A DNA stretch of 5,698 bases from an uncultured Blastococcus sp. (GTDB lineage: Bacteria > Actinomycetota > Actinomycetes > Mycobacteriales > Antricoccaceae), in the NCBI GenBank assembly GCA_946221975.1, contig CAMIGT010000110.1, positions 1 to 5,698 of the forward strand, read 5' to 3'. The position numbers and the translations under genes were made by a program. Below are positions 5,333-5,698 of the stretch, piece after piece. How positions within the stretch are numbered: the stretch's first letter is position 1; each line of letters opens with the position of its first letter. Under the pieces are notes generated by a model. That model was not told the DNA's origin and ran no database searches. It saw only the letters and a program-made list of their open reading frames with translations.

Positions 5333-5698
5333 ATGACTCGTTCACGATCGTCCGATCACAAACACCCGCCCGCGGGCCCGTTCGTGCTCGACACCCGCGA
5401 ACTCGGTCGGCGCCCCGGTGCCATGCGAGAGGTACGTCGCGAGGTGCCCGCACCGGCCGATCTCGGGGTCGACCTCATCAAGGTCCCCGAGGGAGCGCCG
5501 CTCTTGCTCGACCTGCGTCTGGAGTCCGTCTCCGAGGGCGTGCTGGTCAGTGGGTACGTCGATGCGACGGCCACCGGTGAGTGCGGACGCTGCCTCGATC
5601 CCGTGAGCCTGCCGCTGCACGTGCGCCTGCAGGAGCTGTTTGCCTACCCGGGCAGCAGCACCGAGGAGACAACCGACGAGGACGAGATCGCGCGGCTC
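5333..5698 (+). CDS. DUF177 (YceD-like) protein, N-terminal part (3' end outside window)
   Basis: The frame runs open from ATG 5333 to the last base, 122 residues; family members are usually somewhat under 200. After a short basic, proline-rich leader comes FVLDTRELGRRPGAMREVRREVPAP, typical of actinobacterial DUF177. A LDLRLESVSEGVLVSGYVDATATGECGRCLDPV-type core follows, with the first CxxC pair at Cys84 and Cys87; a second pair would be expected beyond the window. The acidic stretch EETTDEDE near the end is also usual. DUF177 proteins are encoded next to rpmF (ribosomal protein L32) and are linked to 23S rRNA metabolism in plants and E. coli; the bacterial mechanism is unsettled. ATG 5333 lacks a well-spaced Shine-Dalgarno site (GGTGA 5327-5331 is too close). 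An in-frame TTG at 5318, nine bases after GAGG (5305-5308), would add five residues and is the alternative start. A separate promoter is likely upstream. Confidence 0.9.
   Translation, partial: MTRSRSSDHKHPPAGPFVLDTRELGRRPGAMREVRREVPAPADLGVDLIKVPEGAPLLLDLRLESVSEGVLVSGYVDATATGECGRCLDPVSLPLHVRLQELFAYPGSSTEETTDEDEIARL

Noticed and set aside
4170..5453. 427-codon minus-strand frame across the coiled-coil gene and the intergenic region
   Set aside because: It runs antisense through sepIVA, the palindrome and the DUF177 start, with no family resemblance. The repetitive part mirrors the coiled-coil codons.

Overview
The window is very GC-rich, compact, and coded entirely on the + strand. It looks like a chromosomal housekeeping segment of an actinobacterium (Actinomycetota). 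Three things point there: the gene order DAK-family protein, recG, rsmD, coaD, SepIVA-like coiled-coil protein, DUF177; the protein sequences, with CoaD and the coiled-coil protein closely resembling mycobacterial homologues from memory; and the codon use. I cannot place it to genus. Unlike mycobacteria as I recall them, recG and rsmD are directly adjacent here.

Layout: (1) 1-921, the C-terminal part of a DAK2/FakA-like protein whose kinase domain lies upstream of the window. (2) 925-3207, recG, the branched-DNA helicase. (3) 3207-3764, rsmD, a 16S rRNA guanine methyltransferase. (4) 3761-4273, coaD, phosphopantetheine adenylyltransferase of coenzyme A synthesis. (5) 4290-5066, a long coiled-coil protein of the SepIVA/DivIVA-like family, probably a cell-division or envelope-growth factor. 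(6) 5067-5332, the only real intergenic region. It holds a nearly perfect 21-bp inverted repeat, an imperfect direct repeat around its left arm, a candidate promoter and a small GAAA-loop hairpin. (7) 5333 to the window end, the N-terminal part of a DUF177 (YceD-like) protein, which in this group usually precedes rpmF and rnc.

The first five genes are separated by 3 bp, overlap by 1 bp, overlap by 4 bp, and are separated by 16 bp, so they are probably co-transcribed with translational coupling. DUF177 probably starts a second unit. The genes do not form one pathway; they are a conserved set of repair, ribosome-maturation, cofactor and growth genes.

I see no mobile element, CRISPR array, RNA gene or obvious new multi-gene system. 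The observations most worth following are the intergenic palindrome, an AT-shifted codon-use patch across the coaD/sepIVA junction, the tyrosine pentad tail of the SepIVA-like protein, and the strong tendency of GTA valine codons to be followed by C.
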